Source: Microcoleus sp. CAWBG506
GTDB lineage: Bacteria > Cyanobacteriota > Cyanobacteriia > Cyanobacteriales > Microcoleaceae
NCBI GenBank assembly: GCA_020883125.1
Contig: JAHREW010000005.1
Coordinates: forward strand, 98,518-162,517
Direction of reading: 5' to 3'
Length of the DNA stretch: 64,000 nt
Every line of letters starts with the position of its first letter. Position 1 is the first letter of the stretch. Shown piece after piece: positions 62,981 to 64,000 of this stretch. The notes below the pieces were generated by a model, which worked only from the letters and a program-made list of their open reading frames with translations, was not told the DNA's origin and ran no database searches. A program made the translations under genes and the position numbers.

Positions 62981-64000
62981 TCAAATTCCTTTGAGTAAAG
63001 TGCGCCAATCTCGACAGCGTTTGAGATAAATGCGAGCCACCCGATCGCTAGGGTTGTTCCGCAAACACTCTTCAAACAATTTTCCCGCTTCTCGAAACTC
63101 CTTGCGATCGCACAATAACATAGCTTCATTATATATGGACAAATTTTCTAGCTTTGGCAATCTCACCTCCTCTGGTTCGGCATCAAATACTTCATAAACT
63201 GTTACAAATTGAGATTTTCCTTTGACCTGTACCTTATCGACGATGCGAACAGCATAATCAGCCGGATTTCGCAACTTCTCAAAAGTGGCATGAGAAATTA
63301 ACAGCGGTACGCCGTAATCTTTGGTCAATCCTTCAATCCGAGAAGCCAAATTAACCGCATCGCTAATCACAGTGCTATCCATGCGACTTTTGCCACCCAC
63401 TGTCCCCAGCATCAAAGAACCTGTGTTAATCCCAATGCCAATTTGAATGGGGATATATCCCACATTTTGACGGTGTTTGTTGTATTCTTTGAGAATATTT
63501 AACATAGCAATACCAGCTTTGAGAGCATCATCTGCACAGTCGCTAAAGAGAGCCATAATTGCATCACCTATGTATTTGTCGATGAACCCATTATTTCTAG
63601 CAATAGCAGGCTCCATCCGCGACAAATAAGCATTGATAAAATTAAAATTTTCTTGTGGTGTCATGGTTTCAGAAAGCGTTGTAAAATCCCGGATATCCGC
63701 AAATAAAACCGACATTTCTTGCTGGGTTTGATCCCCTAAATTAACTTCGATAATGCTTTCATATCCCAGTAAATTTAGAAATTGATGGGGAACAAACCGC
63801 CCATAGGCATCAGTTAATTCTGACTCGGCATCTAGGGATGCTTCCAGACTTTGATTGAGGAGAGAGAGTTCATTAATAAACTTATGGCGATCGCTTTCTG
63901 CTTGTTTGCGTTCTGTAATATCTTGAAAAACTGCGATCGCAAAAGCCACACTACCATCCTCGTCAAAAATTGGTGTTCCCCAAATCTCGATCGGAATTAT
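62981..64000 (-). CDS. Class III adenylate/guanylate cyclase with PAS domain (5' end outside window)
   Basis: Partial: the frame is open to the window edge; at least 340 residues are seen. A PAS end (IPIEIWGTPIFDED to FQDITERKQAE) is followed by a coiled coil and a class III cyclase domain: VLFADIRDFTTLSE with metal aspartate, NNGFIDKYIGDAIMALF with the second aspartate, IGINTGSLMLGTVG and the later VNLASRIEGLTKDYG. The C-terminus (about the last 50 residues) is TPR-like (FEECLRNNPSDRVARIYLKR). The nucleotide-selecting residues were not determined. It ends about 60 bases from the start of the solute-binding gene, both on the minus strand. Confidence 0.9.
   Translation of the reverse strand: MIPIEIWGTPIFDEDGSVAFAIAVFQDITERKQAESDRHKFINELSLLNQSLEASLDAESELTDAYGRFVPHQFLNLLGYESIIEVNLGDQTQQEMSVLFADIRDFTTLSETMTPQENFNFINAYLSRMEPAIARNNGFIDKYIGDAIMALFSDCADDALKAGIAMLNILKEYNKHRQNVGYIPIQIGIGINTGSLMLGTVGGKSRMDSTVISDAVNLASRIEGLTKDYGVPLLISHATFEKLRNPADYAVRIVDKVQVKGKSQFVTVYEVFDAEPEEVRLPKLENLSIYNEAMLLCDRKEFREAGKLFEECLRNNPSDRVARIYLKRCRDWRTLLKGI

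Noticed and set aside
1-64000. tRNA or rRNA genes
   Set aside because: I looked for T-arm type GGTTCGA signatures and conserved rRNA blocks in the non-coding regions and found none that fold as tRNA; weak candidates such as GGTTCAAA at about 825 have no acceptor stem.

Overview
The window reads as chromosome of a filamentous, non-marine cyanobacterium, most like the Oscillatoriales (Microcoleus, Oscillatoria or Phormidium type). The evidence is the dense GCGATCGC (HIP1) octamers, genes for photosystem I (psaE), NDH-1 (ndhO), a heterocyst-type regulator (hetZ-like) and the division protein ZipN/Ftn2, many multi-PAS/GAF signalling proteins, and abundant heptanucleotide repeats and miniature inverted-repeat elements. 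The genus is inferred from style; no rRNA or tRNA gene is visible.

Layout. 1-860 is repeat-rich intergenic DNA with a nested miniature element. 858-2711 is a secreted RTX protein. 2785-4320 is an IscB element: an RNA-guided nuclease gene on the minus strand with a well-folded omega-RNA just upstream of it. 4575-9132 holds a split SGNH hydrolase, a PHP phosphoesterase and a transmembrane Ser/Thr kinase with an extracellular ligand-binding domain; the hydrolase and the kinase each carry an in-frame stop. 9681-20349 (minus strand) carries hetZ-like, a Dna2-like nuclease-helicase, dtd, a His-rich COG0523 GTPase and zipN. 21072-28491 has pdhA, an aldo/keto reductase remnant, a GPH-type transporter, a CBS-GAF histidine kinase and a HEAT-repeat protein.

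28815-33700 is an arsenic cluster on the plus strand: small membrane protein, arsR, aqpS-type aquaglyceroporin, arsH, arsC, the arsenosugar radical-SAM gene arsS and a TVP38 membrane protein. A palindrome overlapping a sigma70-type promoter upstream of the aquaporin is the likely ArsR operator. The genes suggest arsenate reduction by ArsC, arsenite exit through the channel, and oxidation and arsenosugar chemistry by ArsH and ArsS; no arsM and no ArsB/Acr3 pump is in view.

33910-46358 has a Cache-GAF histidine kinase, a methyltransferase, a HAD phosphatase, an inositol-monophosphatase-family enzyme, a Crp/Fnr regulator overlapping an M61 peptidase gene, terB-like, psaE-mutM (2 nt apart), ndhO and mdh. 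46995-55660 is a convergent pair of probable photosensors: a kinase whose first GAF domain has both cysteines of a DXCF cyanobacteriochrome, and a LOV-GGDEF-EAL protein. 56214-64000 has acnB, a DUF29 protein, a cupin, a pentapeptide-repeat protein, an oligopeptide-type binding lipoprotein and a class III cyclase cut by the window edge.

The most noteworthy items are the IscB/omega-RNA locus with all catalytic residues present, in-frame insertion of heptamer-type repeat DNA into two conserved enzymes (mutM and the EAL domain), a miniature element with its own empty-site paralogue in the window, a PsaE with an unusual long tail, and the two photosensor genes.
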